DNA of 64,000 nt from Hymenobacter cellulosivorans (GTDB lineage Bacteria > Bacteroidota > Bacteroidia > Cytophagales > Hymenobacteraceae): positions 1,426,001 to 1,490,000 of the forward strand of contig NZ_CP095049.1 in the NCBI RefSeq assembly GCF_022919135.1, given 5' to 3'. The notes under the pieces were generated by a model that was not told the origin of the DNA, ran no database searches, and was given only the letters and a program-made list of their open reading frames with translations. Numbering within the stretch: the stretch's first letter is position 1; each line of letters opens with the position of its first letter. A program made the translations under genes and the position numbers. Below are positions 7,874 to 16,140 of the stretch, piece by piece.

Positions 7874-8257
7874 CTAGCTGTTGTTGGCGTCATCTATTTT
7901 GCCACCGTCGTTGGCGGTACTGGGGGCCTGGCCGCTGTCATTGTAGTCGGTGCGGTCCTTGATAGTATTCTGGGTGTGGTGCTTGCCCTGGTTATCGTCG
8001 CCGCCCCCGGTGTTTTGGGATTCGGCATTGGGCTCGTCGCCGCGGTGGCTGCTGCCACGGGCGTCACGCACTTCGGCCCCGCCGTCGTTGCCATGGTTGC
8101 CACCGTGGCGGCCGGTGGTATCATTGGGGCCGGCAGGCGTTTGGGTAGCGCTGCCCTGCTGCTGGGCACCTATGCCGTGGGCGTTTTCGGGGCGGGCCGT
8201 ATCGGTGCCGTCATTGGCCAGCTGGGCCTGGGTGCGGTTATGCTCGTTCTGTTCCAT
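7874..8257 (-). CDS. Intrinsically disordered hydrophilic protein
   Basis: 127 residues from ATG 8257 (MEQNEHNRTQ). Almost free of hydrophobic residues; rich in Asn, Gly, Asp, Thr, Gln and His (GRHGGNHGNDGG, GGGDDNQGKHHTQN). No signal peptide, helix or domain. Codon third positions are strongly G/C as in neighbouring genes, and it ends just before a strong bidirectional terminator, supporting that it is a real gene rather than the hydrophobic plus-strand frame across the same bases. Composition resembles hydrophilin-type or desiccation-related small proteins found in this group, but that is only an analogy. Confidence 0.6.
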   Translation of the reverse strand: MEQNEHNRTQAQLANDGTDTARPENAHGIGAQQQGSATQTPAGPNDTTGRHGGNHGNDGGAEVRDARGSSHRGDEPNAESQNTGGGDDNQGKHHTQNTIKDRTDYNDSGQAPSTANDGGKIDDANNS

Positions 8258-8405
8258 AACGGAGGGGTGGTTAGAAGGATGGATGGTTAGGTAAACTATA
8301 CGGGCTCAGGCATAAGGCGTTAAGGACGAGGTAAGAGCGGAGATGTAGAATGGAAACGCCAGGCAAGCAGCCCCGGCGCCGGAATAAGGGAGAAGTGACC
8401 AGCAG

Positions 8406-9863
8406 CTAGGGTATAGTGGGCAAGGGCTGGGCACTCGAAGGGGTACTAGCTCCCGTCGGCGTAGAAGTTGGCGGAGGTGGCCCAGGAGCTGGTGGCGTTG
8501 GTGTAGAAGTCGGTGGAGCAGGAGTCGCTGGTGGCGTCAGTACGGTGAGGCCGGGCTCGGCATTTGGTTGGTAAGGCCGGCGCACGGGTTTCTGGCCTAC
8601 ATGCTCCACTGGGGTGTAAAACTCGGAATGCAGGAAACGGGTCGGGTTATCGGTAGCCAGGTGCTGCCAGGCCACCGCTCCGGCCGGGCCCGACTGGAGC
8701 AGGTACTGGGTCAGCTCACCAGCCAGCGTGTTTTCCGGCTGTAGGCGCGAAACCAGAAAGAAGTCCGTGCCAAAGAGCAGGCGGTCCTGGTAGGGCGAGC
8801 CGACCTGCAGGTCCTGGGCCAGGGTTTCGAACAGTACGTCTTTGGGGTGGCTTCGGAATACGGTCGGGCCCTCGGCCAGGGTGAAGGCTACGTCGGTGTA
8901 CACGTTCGGGTACTTACGCATCAGCCACTGCACGCCCCGGTACCAGTTGACCGGCGCCGTGGTTTGGCCTGGGGGCGTCGGGTTTTTGAGCTCCGCCGCT
9001 ATTTCGTCGCCGCCGCCGTAGTGGGCCAGGCAGAGCTTGAGCTCGGGAAAGCGCGCCAGCACTAGGTCGTAGAGGCGGGGTTCCAGCAGCAGGTCGCTGA
9101 ATTGGTCGTTGCGGAAGCTGAGCTTTCCGGTCAGTACCGGCAACGGAAAGTCATGGTCGCCGAGTTTGAAGGGCGGGCTGGCGGCCTGAATCTGGGGCAG
9201 CAAGGCGGCCGGCAGGGCGGGCCAGCGCAATTGGTGGGTTAGCTCGCCCTGGTAGTAAATGCCCCCGCGGGAGCAGTGCGCCAACACCGGCACCTGGTGC
9301 TGCTGGGCAAACTCGTACACTAGGTCCAGGCGCTCATCGAAGGGAAAAAAGCCCAACGAAGGGTAGAGCTTGAGTCCCACGAAGCCCCGTTCCAGCCATT
9401 TTTTCACGAAAGCCAGGTTCTGGCGGGCGGAGCCCATGCGCGGGTCAATGCACAAAAACGGCAGGCAGGTATCGGGGTGGCGCTTGCGCACTTCCAGCAG
9501 CTGCCAGAGCTGGCTCTCGTAGTTGAGCGCGGCCGCGCCGGCACTCATGTGGTCCATGTTCAGGGCCAGCAGCACGAAGCGGGTGCCCGGCGGGTAGTGG
9601 GGCAACAACTGCTTTTCGAACACGCTAACCTGCGACACCCCGCTGCCAATGTCGAGAAAGGCAGCGTAGCGCGTGAGCAAGGGCAGCCGAAACCGTTTGC
9701 CCAGCAGGCCGGCGGTGGTTACCAGCAGGCGGGTGGCCCCGGGTATTTCGAGCAGAAACCGCAGCACCCGGCCCAGCCGGCGCCCGGTGTACACGTCCAT
9801 GAACTGAAGCGGGGCGCAGTCCAGATTGAAAACGTGGGCGTGGCAGTTGTATATATTACCCAT
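8406..9863 (-). CDS. Amidohydrolase family protein (Amidohydro_2-like) with proline-rich tail
   Basis: 485 residues from ATG 9863. Metal-dependent hydrolase TIM barrel of the amidohydrolase-2 type: N-terminal NCHAHVF (HxH metal site, residues 7-9), GLKLYPSLG, VLAHCS, LCLAHYGGGDE and LLFGTDFF (the C-terminal Asp). The barrel occupies roughly residues 1-420. The last 60 residues are a Pro/Thr/Ser-rich low-complexity tail, unusual for this family. No signal peptide. It follows the 454-residue membrane protein by 23 nt, so the two are an operon. The substrate cannot be told; family members include decarboxylases and lactone or amide hydrolases. Confidence 0.8.
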   Translation of the reverse strand: MGNIYNCHAHVFNLDCAPLQFMDVYTGRRLGRVLRFLLEIPGATRLLVTTAGLLGKRFRLPLLTRYAAFLDIGSGVSQVSVFEKQLLPHYPPGTRFVLLALNMDHMSAGAAALNYESQLWQLLEVRKRHPDTCLPFLCIDPRMGSARQNLAFVKKWLERGFVGLKLYPSLGFFPFDERLDLVYEFAQQHQVPVLAHCSRGGIYYQGELTHQLRWPALPAALLPQIQAASPPFKLGDHDFPLPVLTGKLSFRNDQFSDLLLEPRLYDLVLARFPELKLCLAHYGGGDEIAAELKNPTPPGQTTAPVNWYRGVQWLMRKYPNVYTDVAFTLAEGPTVFRSHPKDVLFETLAQDLQVGSPYQDRLLFGTDFFLVSRLQPENTLAGELTQYLLQSGPAGAVAWQHLATDNPTRFLHSEFYTPVEHVGQKPVRRPYQPNAEPGLTVLTPPATPAPPTSTPTPPAPGPPPPTSTPTGASTPSSAQPLPTIP

Positions 9864-9886
9864 AACAAGGCAGGCGGATAAGCAAA

Positions 9887-11251
9887 TCAGGTAGACTCTT
9901 TAGCGGCTGCAGGAGTGGCCGTGGGCGGCCGTAGGCCCTGGTTGCGCATATTGACCAGGCGGTTGAGCAGCTCAAACCAGAAGGGCGCCCCAAAGCTGAG
10001 GGCCGCGGCCGTGAGCAGCCAGCCCAGACCAATGAGCCAAGCGGGCTGCTGCAGATTGGGAGCGGTAGTAGCAGGTGGCGTGGTGCGAAATACCATACCC
10101 GGCACCAGTTCGGGCTGCTGCCGCAGGGTGTCGCGCTGCCACACTTGCCGGAAGGTAGGCACCGCCCCACCCGGCCGGACCGTCTGGTTCTGGCGCTGAT
10201 ATTTCACCCAGTAGCTGGGGTGCAGGGTTCGGGGCGGATCGGTTAGTCCGAGTTCCTGGCCCAGCCAACTCCAGAAGCCAAGCGGGATGTAGGCGGTCGG
10301 GTGGTAGTCGTAGAACGTGTCGGGCAGCTTGGTGCTGTCGGTCCGGGCCGCTATGCTCCACCCGATGGGGTAGCCCCGCGCCTGCAGGCCCAGAGTCAGG
10401 GAGTCGGCCCTGTGAATAAAGGTCTGCACCTGCTGCCCTATCCGGGCCTTGGGGTCAGTCTTCGCCAGCGCAGCTGAGTCGGCGGAAATTTTGAGTCCCT
10501 TTGCCACAACCTGGGCGGCGTAATCGGCTACCTGGCGGCGCTCCTCGGCGTGGTGCCAGAAGTAGCGGGCCACGTAAATCGAGTCCAGGTTGCAGGTCAC
10601 GGCCAGCACCAGGCCCAGCAAGAACAAGTAAGGCCGGATTTCGCGCTTGTACCAGCCCGTGACGCGCTCCATGTAGTTGTCGTACCACACGGCCAGGCCC
10701 CGCAGAAACTCGGCAAAAACCTGTTCGTCGGTGCCCGAGCTGCCGACTGGCGTACAACCGCGGGCATTGAGCAGCAGGCTTTGCAGCAGGAACTTAAAGT
10801 CGCCGGGCGACACGTTGGCCAGCCCGGCTTCGAACTTGCGCAGGGCCGTGTCCGGCGTCACAACCGGGTCCGTAACGCGGTACTCGTACTCACCGGTCGG
10901 TTGGGCAGTACCGCCGGGTCCTGGCTGCTCCTTAGGCACAAACTCATGCGTCCGGGCCTCGTCAATAACCAGGTCGACAATGGCCTTGACGAACACGCTC
11001 GACGGCACGTAGGTAGGGCTGCGGCGGGCCGTTTGGGCCAGCATGTCCACGCTCGGGTGCCGATACACCAGCTCGGCCCAGTTTTTATCGTTGCCGCTGT
11101 TGAGGGCCTTGTTTAGCTGATGCCGCAGGAACCGTCCTCGCAGGTTGATGCGGCTGGCAATAAGCTCGAAGCCGGAAAGCACCACCTGACTAAAAAACAG
11201 GTAGAGCAAGGCCAGCGAAATAGCCACTTCTATCAGGGGCAGCTGCATCAT
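9887..11251 (-). CDS. Membrane protein of unknown function, paired with the amidohydrolase
   Basis: 454 residues from ATG 11251 (MMQLPLIEVAISLALLYLFFSQVVLSG). Hydrophobic segments: residues about 6-28, one near 215-235 (PYLFLLGLVLAVTCNL) and one near 410-435 (PAWLIGLGWLLTAAALSFGAPFWFELLN). Between the last two lies a large soluble region of about 170 residues with many Gln, Asp and Pro, presumably outside the cytoplasm. The C-terminus after the last helix (LLNRLVNMRNQGLRPP) is short. I do not recognise the family with certainty; similar three-helix proteins ending in FW(F/D)LL are seen in bacteria as uncharacterised. First gene of the unit with the amidohydrolase. Confidence 0.72.
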   Translation of the reverse strand: MMQLPLIEVAISLALLYLFFSQVVLSGFELIASRINLRGRFLRHQLNKALNSGNDKNWAELVYRHPSVDMLAQTARRSPTYVPSSVFVKAIVDLVIDEARTHEFVPKEQPGPGGTAQPTGEYEYRVTDPVVTPDTALRKFEAGLANVSPGDFKFLLQSLLLNARGCTPVGSSGTDEQVFAEFLRGLAVWYDNYMERVTGWYKREIRPYLFLLGLVLAVTCNLDSIYVARYFWHHAEERRQVADYAAQVVAKGLKISADSAALAKTDPKARIGQQVQTFIHRADSLTLGLQARGYPIGWSIAARTDSTKLPDTFYDYHPTAYIPLGFWSWLGQELGLTDPPRTLHPSYWVKYQRQNQTVRPGGAVPTFRQVWQRDTLRQQPELVPGMVFRTTPPATTAPNLQQPAWLIGLGWLLTAAALSFGAPFWFELLNRLVNMRNQGLRPPTATPAAAKEST

Positions 11252-11570
11252 ATTCGGGGAGGTGAGGAGCCAAGGGGAGCCGCCGAATTTCCAGCGCTTC
11301 GCCCGGCATTACCTCCGTGCTACCACTGAACTTTACGCCGTGCCGTTCGGATCATATTCCGCGGACTATAGTTAGCCAGTCCTGGTAACCATCCAGCAGG
11401 CCCCGCCTGACTTACTTGGTGGAGTAGTATCCGGGTGGAAGGTAGCTCTGATTAGGTAGATACTGATAAGGGCTTGGCCGTGAGATGATAAAAATTAACG
11501 AATATTTCAGGCAACGTCTGCCGAAGCGCCTGCATCTACCCATTATTCACCTTAACTATCCATCCTTGCC
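11252..11570. other. Divergent intergenic region
   Basis: 319 nt between the minus-strand membrane protein and the plus-strand DUF2807 gene. It holds the second copy of the 21-nt repeat (11314-11334) and an AT-richer stretch at 11450-11510 likely to contain the plus-strand promoter. No gene, RNA or further repeat was seen. Confidence 0.5.
11314..11334. repeat. 21-nt direct repeat, copy 2
   Basis: Identical to 2247-2267. It lies 63 nt upstream of the start of the membrane protein/amidohydrolase pair, on the same side as copy 1 relative to its operon. Confidence 0.6.
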
Positions 11571-12284
11571 ATGAAACAAGCTGTCCGCGCCCTGCTCCTC
11601 GGAGCTTTTGTTATGAGTACTACCATTGTTGAGGCCCAGGTCCGGCAAACGCGCCCCGTAGCCAGCTTCCAGGCGGTGCAGGCTGGAGGCGGCATCGACG
11701 TATTTCTAACCCAGGGACCCACAGCAGCCGTGGTAGTGGATGCCGCCAGCGAGGCCCAGCCCCACGTGGTGACCAGCGTGAAAAACGGGGCCCTAGTTAT
11801 TGGTTGGGACACCGACCGGTCGTGGCGCAGCCTGTTGTCGGACCGCAAGCTGGGTTCCGTGCGCGTCTACGTAACCTGTCCGCAGCTTACAGCGCTGTCG
11901 GTCAGCGGGGGCTCCGATGCCCGGGGTGAAACGCCCTTCACGGCCGAGGATATTCGCCTCGCCGCCAGCGGCGGCTCCGACCTGCAGCTTACCATCACAG
12001 CCAAAAACCTGACCAGTAATGTGAGCGGGGGTGGCGACATGACCCTGAGCGGCCGCGTGGAGCAGCAGAAGGTCAGCGTGAGCGGCGGTTCCGATTACCA
12101 CGCCTTTGCCCTGCTCAGCACCACCGCCGAGGTGTCGGCCAGCGGCGGTTCCGATGCCAACGTGGCCGTGGATGGCGAACTGCGTTCCAGCGCCAGCGGC
12201 GGTTCCGACGTGCGCTACAAGGGCAGCGCCCGGTTGGTCAGTTCCCAGGCCAGTGGGGGCAGCAGCACCCGGCCGGCCCGTTAG
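11571..12284 (+). CDS. DUF2807 (GIN domain) secreted protein
   Basis: 237 residues from ATG 11571 with a signal peptide (to about residue 22, IVEAQ). The body is the putative auto-transporter adhesin head (GIN) domain: FQAVQAGGGIDVFLTQG, then SVRVYVTCPQLTALSVSGGSDA, followed by a right-handed beta-helix-like set of repeats of (V/A)SGGSD at regular intervals, six or seven copies. These repeats are typical of the family and form stacked turns. Predicted to be periplasmic or surface-exposed; function in the family is not established. The gene ends in a strong hairpin terminator. Confidence 0.85.
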   Translation: MKQAVRALLLGAFVMSTTIVEAQVRQTRPVASFQAVQAGGGIDVFLTQGPTAAVVVDAASEAQPHVVTSVKNGALVIGWDTDRSWRSLLSDRKLGSVRVYVTCPQLTALSVSGGSDARGETPFTAEDIRLAASGGSDLQLTITAKNLTSNVSGGGDMTLSGRVEQQKVSVSGGSDYHAFALLSTTAEVSASGGSDANVAVDGELRSSASGGSDVRYKGSARLVSSQASGGSSTRPAR

Positions 12285-12315
12285 CCCCGGCGGCTTGTAA
12301 GCCCTCATATCCTAC

Positions 12316-12357
12316 ACCACCACGACCCGGTAGCTACCACTGCCGGGTCGTGGTGGT
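12316..12357 (+). terminator. Hairpin terminator after DUF2807 gene
   Basis: Perfect 15-bp stem, ACCACCACGACCCGG (12316-12330) with its complement at 12343-12357, 12-nt loop, followed by ATTGGG. The tail is weak in T, but the position 32 nt after the stop fits. Confidence 0.65.
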
Positions 12358-12379
12358 ATTGGGCCTTGGCCAGAAGGAG

Positions 12380-12395
12380 TACTCTGACCAGAGTA
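12380..12395. promoter_or_regulatory. Dyad upstream of the carboxypeptidase-regulatory-like gene
   Basis: TACTCTG-AC-CAGAGTA, a 7+2+7 inverted repeat, directly followed by an AT-rich box (AATATTATATTTCC). A protein-binding site overlapping a promoter is plausible. Confidence 0.35.
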
Positions 12396-12566
12396 TCCAG
12401 AATATTATATTTCCGAAGTCTGGGAAACAAAGGGCTCAAAGCCCGTGTTGCGGGGCTGCGGGAGCGGTTTTGTCGGCGAAGTCAGCTACCAGCCAGTGTC
12501 TTTCCGTAGGAATAACCTGCTTCTGCCTTCCTCTCCCACCCGTCAACCCGCTTTTGCTCCTTGCCC

Positions 12567-12977
12567 ATGCTTCGTACGCTACCTTTTTTGGCTGGTCTGG
12601 CCCTTCTGAGCCTTGCTCCTGGTATCAGCCGCGCTCAGCAGTCCGACCCAACTCCCGCGGCTTCCTTGGAGTGCTCCGTCCTGACCGGAGTGGTAACCGA
12701 TGAAAACCAGCGCCCTCTGACCGGCGCTACCGTGGTGATAATTGGCGTCAACGATGCTTTTAGCACCAATTCGGAAGGGCAGTACATCGTGAGCAGCCGC
12801 AAGCCTCTACCCCAGAACGCTCAGCTGCAAATCAGCGCGGGTGGCTACGAAACCCAAAAACTAGTGCCCAGCAGTTGTCAGCTCCCAACCGTGTCCCTGA
12901 AGCTGCTGCCCGGCACCCGCTTCAAGCGCGACGGCCGCATCAAAAAGACGACCTCGACGGGGAAGGTCAAGTATTAG
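12567..12977 (+). CDS. Secreted carboxypeptidase-regulatory-like domain protein
   Basis: 136 residues from ATG 12567; the frame also has a TTG two codons earlier. Signal peptide to about residue 24 (ISRAQQ). Residues about 38-110 read as a CarboxypepD_reg-like beta-sandwich: LTGVVTDENQRPLTGATVVIIGVNDAFSTNSEGQY. This fold occurs alone or at the front of TonB-dependent receptors; here it is alone, with a basic C-terminus (FKRDGRIKKTTSTGKVKY). Probably periplasmic. Role unknown. Confidence 0.75.
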   Translation: MLRTLPFLAGLALLSLAPGISRAQQSDPTPAASLECSVLTGVVTDENQRPLTGATVVIIGVNDAFSTNSEGQYIVSSRKPLPQNAQLQISAGGYETQKLVPSSCQLPTVSLKLLPGTRFKRDGRIKKTTSTGKVKY

Positions 12978-13145
12978 CAGCTTCTCTTAGGTATGGCTCC
13001 GGTTTTCTACTGCATCTACTAGGGCCTGGCAGTCAGCTGGCCGTTAGAAGGAGCGTAAGCTCTAGCCAAAAAGCGAAGCCATGGTCTGATTATGGTGACA
13101 CAAGAACTCGGACGGAACCTCCAACTAGCAGTTGTGAAGTGGCTG

Positions 13146-13775
13146 CTAAGCCGTGACCCAGCCCTGGCGTACGGCCTGCGCTACCAGGCCCACCAGGGTA
13201 CGGGCCCCAGCCTTCTGCAGCAAGGCCCGGCGGTGGCTTTCCACCGTGCGCACGCTCAGGCACAGGGCATCCGCAATTTCCTGATTGCAGTAGTCGGCCA
13301 CGACTAAGCGCAGCACGTCCAGCTCGCGGCGGCTGAAGGGCGTGGGCGGGCCCAATGGGGGCGTATCCGCGTGGGGTTTTAAGGTCCAGGGGCCGTGCAG
13401 AGTCTTGGTAAGCAGGTGCTGAATGGTGTGGCTGACTTCCGGCGGTGACGCGTTGTGGTCCACAATGGTCCAGGGACGGGGGTAGAGCAGGGAAGGTAGG
13501 CTCTGACTTGCATTGCTGCTGAAACAGAGCACCTGTTGCTGGCTGCGCACTGCATACAGGCGCTCCAGCAGCAAAAGCAGGGGCATAGTGGCTACCGCCT
13601 CATCCAGAATCAGAAGGGCATAGGCGCGCTGCTGCAGAAACGTCAGCAGCAGGTCGGCATCCGAAACCAGGCAGATAGTCAGGCCCGGGCAGGCCTCGCG
13701 CAGCAGAGCTAGCAGGCCTTGGCGGTGCAGAGTGGGAGGAGCTGCCACCAAAGCGGCTCCAAAGTTGGGCGACAT
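13146..13775 (-). CDS. LuxR/NarL-type regulator with degenerate receiver
   Basis: 209 residues from ATG 13775 (MSPNFGAALV). C-terminal LuxR HTH: FSRRELDVLRLVVADYCNQEIADALCLSVRTVESHRRALLQKAG. The N-terminal 120 residues resemble a receiver in spacing, with LLILDEA where the phospho-Asp would be, but the paired N-terminal acidic residues are replaced by VAAPP. It may therefore be phosphorylation-independent or an orphan. No histidine kinase is adjacent. A TTG at 13802 could extend it by nine codons. Targets unknown. Confidence 0.8.
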   Translation of the reverse strand: MSPNFGAALVAAPPTLHRQGLLALLREACPGLTICLVSDADLLLTFLQQRAYALLILDEAVATMPLLLLLERLYAVRSQQQVLCFSSNASQSLPSLLYPRPWTIVDHNASPPEVSHTIQHLLTKTLHGPWTLKPHADTPPLGPPTPFSRRELDVLRLVVADYCNQEIADALCLSVRTVESHRRALLQKAGARTLVGLVAQAVRQGWVTA

Positions 13776-13920
13776 AGCAGGAGTAGTTTTATAATCATGC
13801 AAACGGGATAAGCGGATGAAGCAATAGGCGGTAGGAAGCGTAGTAGAAGCGGAGCAATGGCCGCCGAACCATAGGGCTCGGCGGGGCAGCTAAAGTCAGG
13901 AGTATATACAGCTTCCGCAA

Positions 13921-13936
13921 TACCTACTTGTAGGTA
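13921..13936. promoter_or_regulatory. Perfect dyad upstream of the LuxR-type gene
   Basis: TACCTAC-TT-GTAGGTA, a 7+2+7 inverted repeat 146 nt before the regulator start, next to AT-rich sequence. Possible operator, perhaps autoregulatory. Confidence 0.4.
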
Positions 13937-14003
13937 TAATTAGTTGCTTTATTCAGTTTTATCTGGGTTTATTCAAATTTTCAAGAATTTGTAGCCAACA
14001 AAA

Positions 14004-14031
14004 AGCCCCGGCCACTACTGCGGCCAGGGCT
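14004..14031 (-). terminator. Rho-independent terminator of the SMP-30 gene
   Basis: Minus strand: AGCCCTGGCC, 8-nt loop, GGCCGGGGCT, then CTTTTTG. One mismatch in a 10-bp stem. It lies 23 nt after the stop at 14054. Confidence 0.75.
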
Positions 14032-14053
14032 GATCAGGCAAAGGATGAAGGGG

Positions 14054-14965
14054 TTACTGCACGCCTTTTACCTGCATGGGCAAGGTATATAGAGCCTCGG
14101 AAGCGGTGATGAACAAGGTTTTGCGGTCCTTGCCGCCGAAGCAGACATTGGCCGTCCACTCGGCCGGGACGTCGATGTGGGCAATCTGCTGGCCGGCCGG
14201 GTTGTACACCGTCACGCCCTTACCGGTCAGGTACACGTTGCCTTGGTTGTCGATGGTCATGCCGTCGGAGCCCTGCTCCACGAACAGCTGCCGGCCGCTG
14301 AGCTGGCCGTCGGCGCCAATCTGGTAGCGGTAAGTTTTGTTAGCCTTGATGTCGGCCACGTACAGCTGCCGGCCGTCGGGTGTGCCGATGATGCCGTTGG
14401 GCTGCTCCAGCTTATCGTCGACCACCACGGGCTCCTTGCGGCCCTTGGCTAGGAAATATACTTTCTGGCCCCCAATAGCTGGGTCCGGGGCCTGGCGCGT
14501 CCAGTACTCGCGCTGGTAGTAGGGGTCGGTGAAGTAGATGCCTTCCGAGGACGGGTTTACCCACAGGTCGTTCGGCCCGTTGAAGCGGTGGCCCTGAAAG
14601 TTGTCGAGTACTACCCGTGCCTTGCCGTCGGGCCCAATGGACCAGAGCTGGTTGTTTTCGTCGGCGCAGGCCAGCAGGCTACCCTTCTTGTCGAAGTACA
14701 AACCATTGGAGCGCCCAGCCTTATCCAGGAAAACGCTCAGCTTACCGTCGGTGCCGTACTTCCAGATCTTGTTGTTGGGCTGGTCGGTAAAGAACACGTT
14801 GCCGGCCCGGTCCACGGCGGGGCCTTCAGTAAATTTAAATTGCTTGCTGACCAATTTGGGCTGGGCCTGCCCGGCAATGATGGGAGTGGCTTGCTGCGCG
14901 GCGGCCGGCAAAACCAAGGCGGTAAACGTGGCGGCCAACAGGCCGGAGAAAAAGGGGTTGGACAT
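14054..14965 (-). CDS. Secreted SMP-30/gluconolactonase-family protein
   Basis: 303 residues from ATG 14965. Signal peptide ending near PAAAQQ (residue 25). A six-bladed propeller of the SMP-30/gluconolactonase/LRE family follows. Conserved metal-site residues are readable: FTEGPA (E47), FNGPNDLW (N132), EQPNGI (N190) and GSDGM (D234). Such enzymes open sugar lactones or related esters using a divalent metal. The periplasmic location suggests aldonolactone processing from extracellular sugars. Divergent from the CDF transporter. Confidence 0.87.
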   Translation of the reverse strand: MSNPFFSGLLAATFTALVLPAAAQQATPIIAGQAQPKLVSKQFKFTEGPAVDRAGNVFFTDQPNNKIWKYGTDGKLSVFLDKAGRSNGLYFDKKGSLLACADENNQLWSIGPDGKARVVLDNFQGHRFNGPNDLWVNPSSEGIYFTDPYYQREYWTRQAPDPAIGGQKVYFLAKGRKEPVVVDDKLEQPNGIIGTPDGRQLYVADIKANKTYRYQIGADGQLSGRQLFVEQGSDGMTIDNQGNVYLTGKGVTVYNPAGQQIAHIDVPAEWTANVCFGGKDRKTLFITASEALYTLPMQVKGVQ

Positions 14966-15176
14966 AAAGTAAGGCTAAGTACAATCAGGTAATTCCACGG
15001 CAGAAATAGCGCCAAACGGCCTCGGCCGTAAGCGCCGCCTGAAGGTACAATTATGGCGTAGCAATGCGCAAAATATCCAAGGCCGAGCTACGCTGCATCC
15101 CGGTGCACGTATGGGTAAGCAGTGGGAGCCGGTGGGCCGACTTCCCGGCTTCCTCACTTGCTATCCTACCCGCCCC

Positions 15177-16115
15177 GTGCCTACTACCCCCGCCGAGCCC
15201 CAGGCCGCGCCATCTTCCAAATTCGCTATTATGGCCGCCCTGACGGCTAACCTGGCTATTGCCGTTATCAAATTCGTGGCTGCGGGCTTCACCGGCAGCT
15301 CGGCTATGCTGGCCGAAGGCATTCATTCCCTGGTCGATACCGCCAACGAGTGGCTGCTGCTGCTGGGCCTGCGCAAAAGTCAGCGGCCGGCCCACCCGGG
15401 CCGGCCCTTTGGCTACGGCCGGGAGCTGTATTTCTGGTCGTTTGTGGTGGCCATCTGCATTTTTGCCATCGGCGGGGGCATTTCCATCTACGAGGGCGTC
15501 GAGCACCTGCGCCACCCCACGCCCCTCGGCGACCCAACCTGGAACTACGTGGTGCTGGGCCTGGCCTTTCTCTTCGACGGAGCCTCGTTCCTGGTAGCCC
15601 GGCGCACATTCAATGAGCAGCGCGCTGGCCGGCCTTTCTGGACCACGTTTCGGGAAAGCAAGGACCCATCCATCTTCGTGGTGCTCTTCGAAGATGCGGC
15701 CGACCTGCTGGGCTTAGCGGTGGCGTTTCTGGGCGTGTTTCTGAGCCATCAGCTCAATAATCCCCGCCTCGACGGGGCTGCTTCGCTGCTTATCGGCGTC
15801 ATTCTGCTGGTGGTGGCCGGCCTGCTCCTGCGCGAAAACCGTAGCCTGCTGCTCGGCGAGCCCGCCGATGCCGGCCTGCTGGGCCAGATAACGGCCACAA
15901 CCCAGGCCGATGCGGCGGTAGTAGCCGTGGCCCCGCCGCTGTCGTCGTATCTGAGCCCGCACGAAATTCTGCTGGTGCTGCGCGTCGAGTTTGCGCCCCA
16001 GCTGGCGGCAGCCGAGCTAACCCAGGCCGTAGACCGGCTGCGGGCCAGCATTCAGGAGTGCCACCCCGACATTCGCCACGTCTTTATTCAGCCCGCCTTT
16101 TTGCCAAAGCCCTAA
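15177..16115 (+). CDS. Cation diffusion facilitator family transporter
   Basis: About 312 residues from GTG 15177 (VPTTPAEPQAAPSSKF); an ATG at 15111 would add 22 residues that look like leader sequence. Six helices of the CDF fold are apparent. Signatures: AEGIHSLVDTANE (metal-binding HxxxD of helix 2), FGYGRELYFWSF (loop typical of the SLC30A9-like branch) and EDAADLLGL (helix 5). A C-terminal regulatory domain of about 90 residues follows. The protein should export a divalent metal (Zn, Mn or Fe) in exchange for protons. Metal specificity cannot be told. No metal regulator nearby. Confidence 0.85.
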   Translation: MPTTPAEPQAAPSSKFAIMAALTANLAIAVIKFVAAGFTGSSAMLAEGIHSLVDTANEWLLLLGLRKSQRPAHPGRPFGYGRELYFWSFVVAICIFAIGGGISIYEGVEHLRHPTPLGDPTWNYVVLGLAFLFDGASFLVARRTFNEQRAGRPFWTTFRESKDPSIFVVLFEDAADLLGLAVAFLGVFLSHQLNNPRLDGAASLLIGVILLVVAGLLLRENRSLLLGEPADAGLLGQITATTQADAAVVAVAPPLSSYLSPHEILLVLRVEFAPQLAAAELTQAVDRLRASIQECHPDIRHVFIQPAFLPKP

Positions 16116-16140
16116 AGTAGTGCACCCCGGGCGCTACTTC
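16114..16140. terminator. Weak hairpin at convergent stop codons
   Basis: AAGTAG-t-GC ... GC-g-CTACTT dyad overlapping the ends of the CDF and DUF2141 genes (16115 and 16134). Short and imperfect; a possible shared terminator. Confidence 0.3.

Noticed and set aside
7976..8290. Hydrophobic plus-strand frame with several apparent membrane helices
   Set aside because: It is the complement of the hydrophilic minus-strand gene, whose codon bias, start context and terminator fit better. Some doubt remains.
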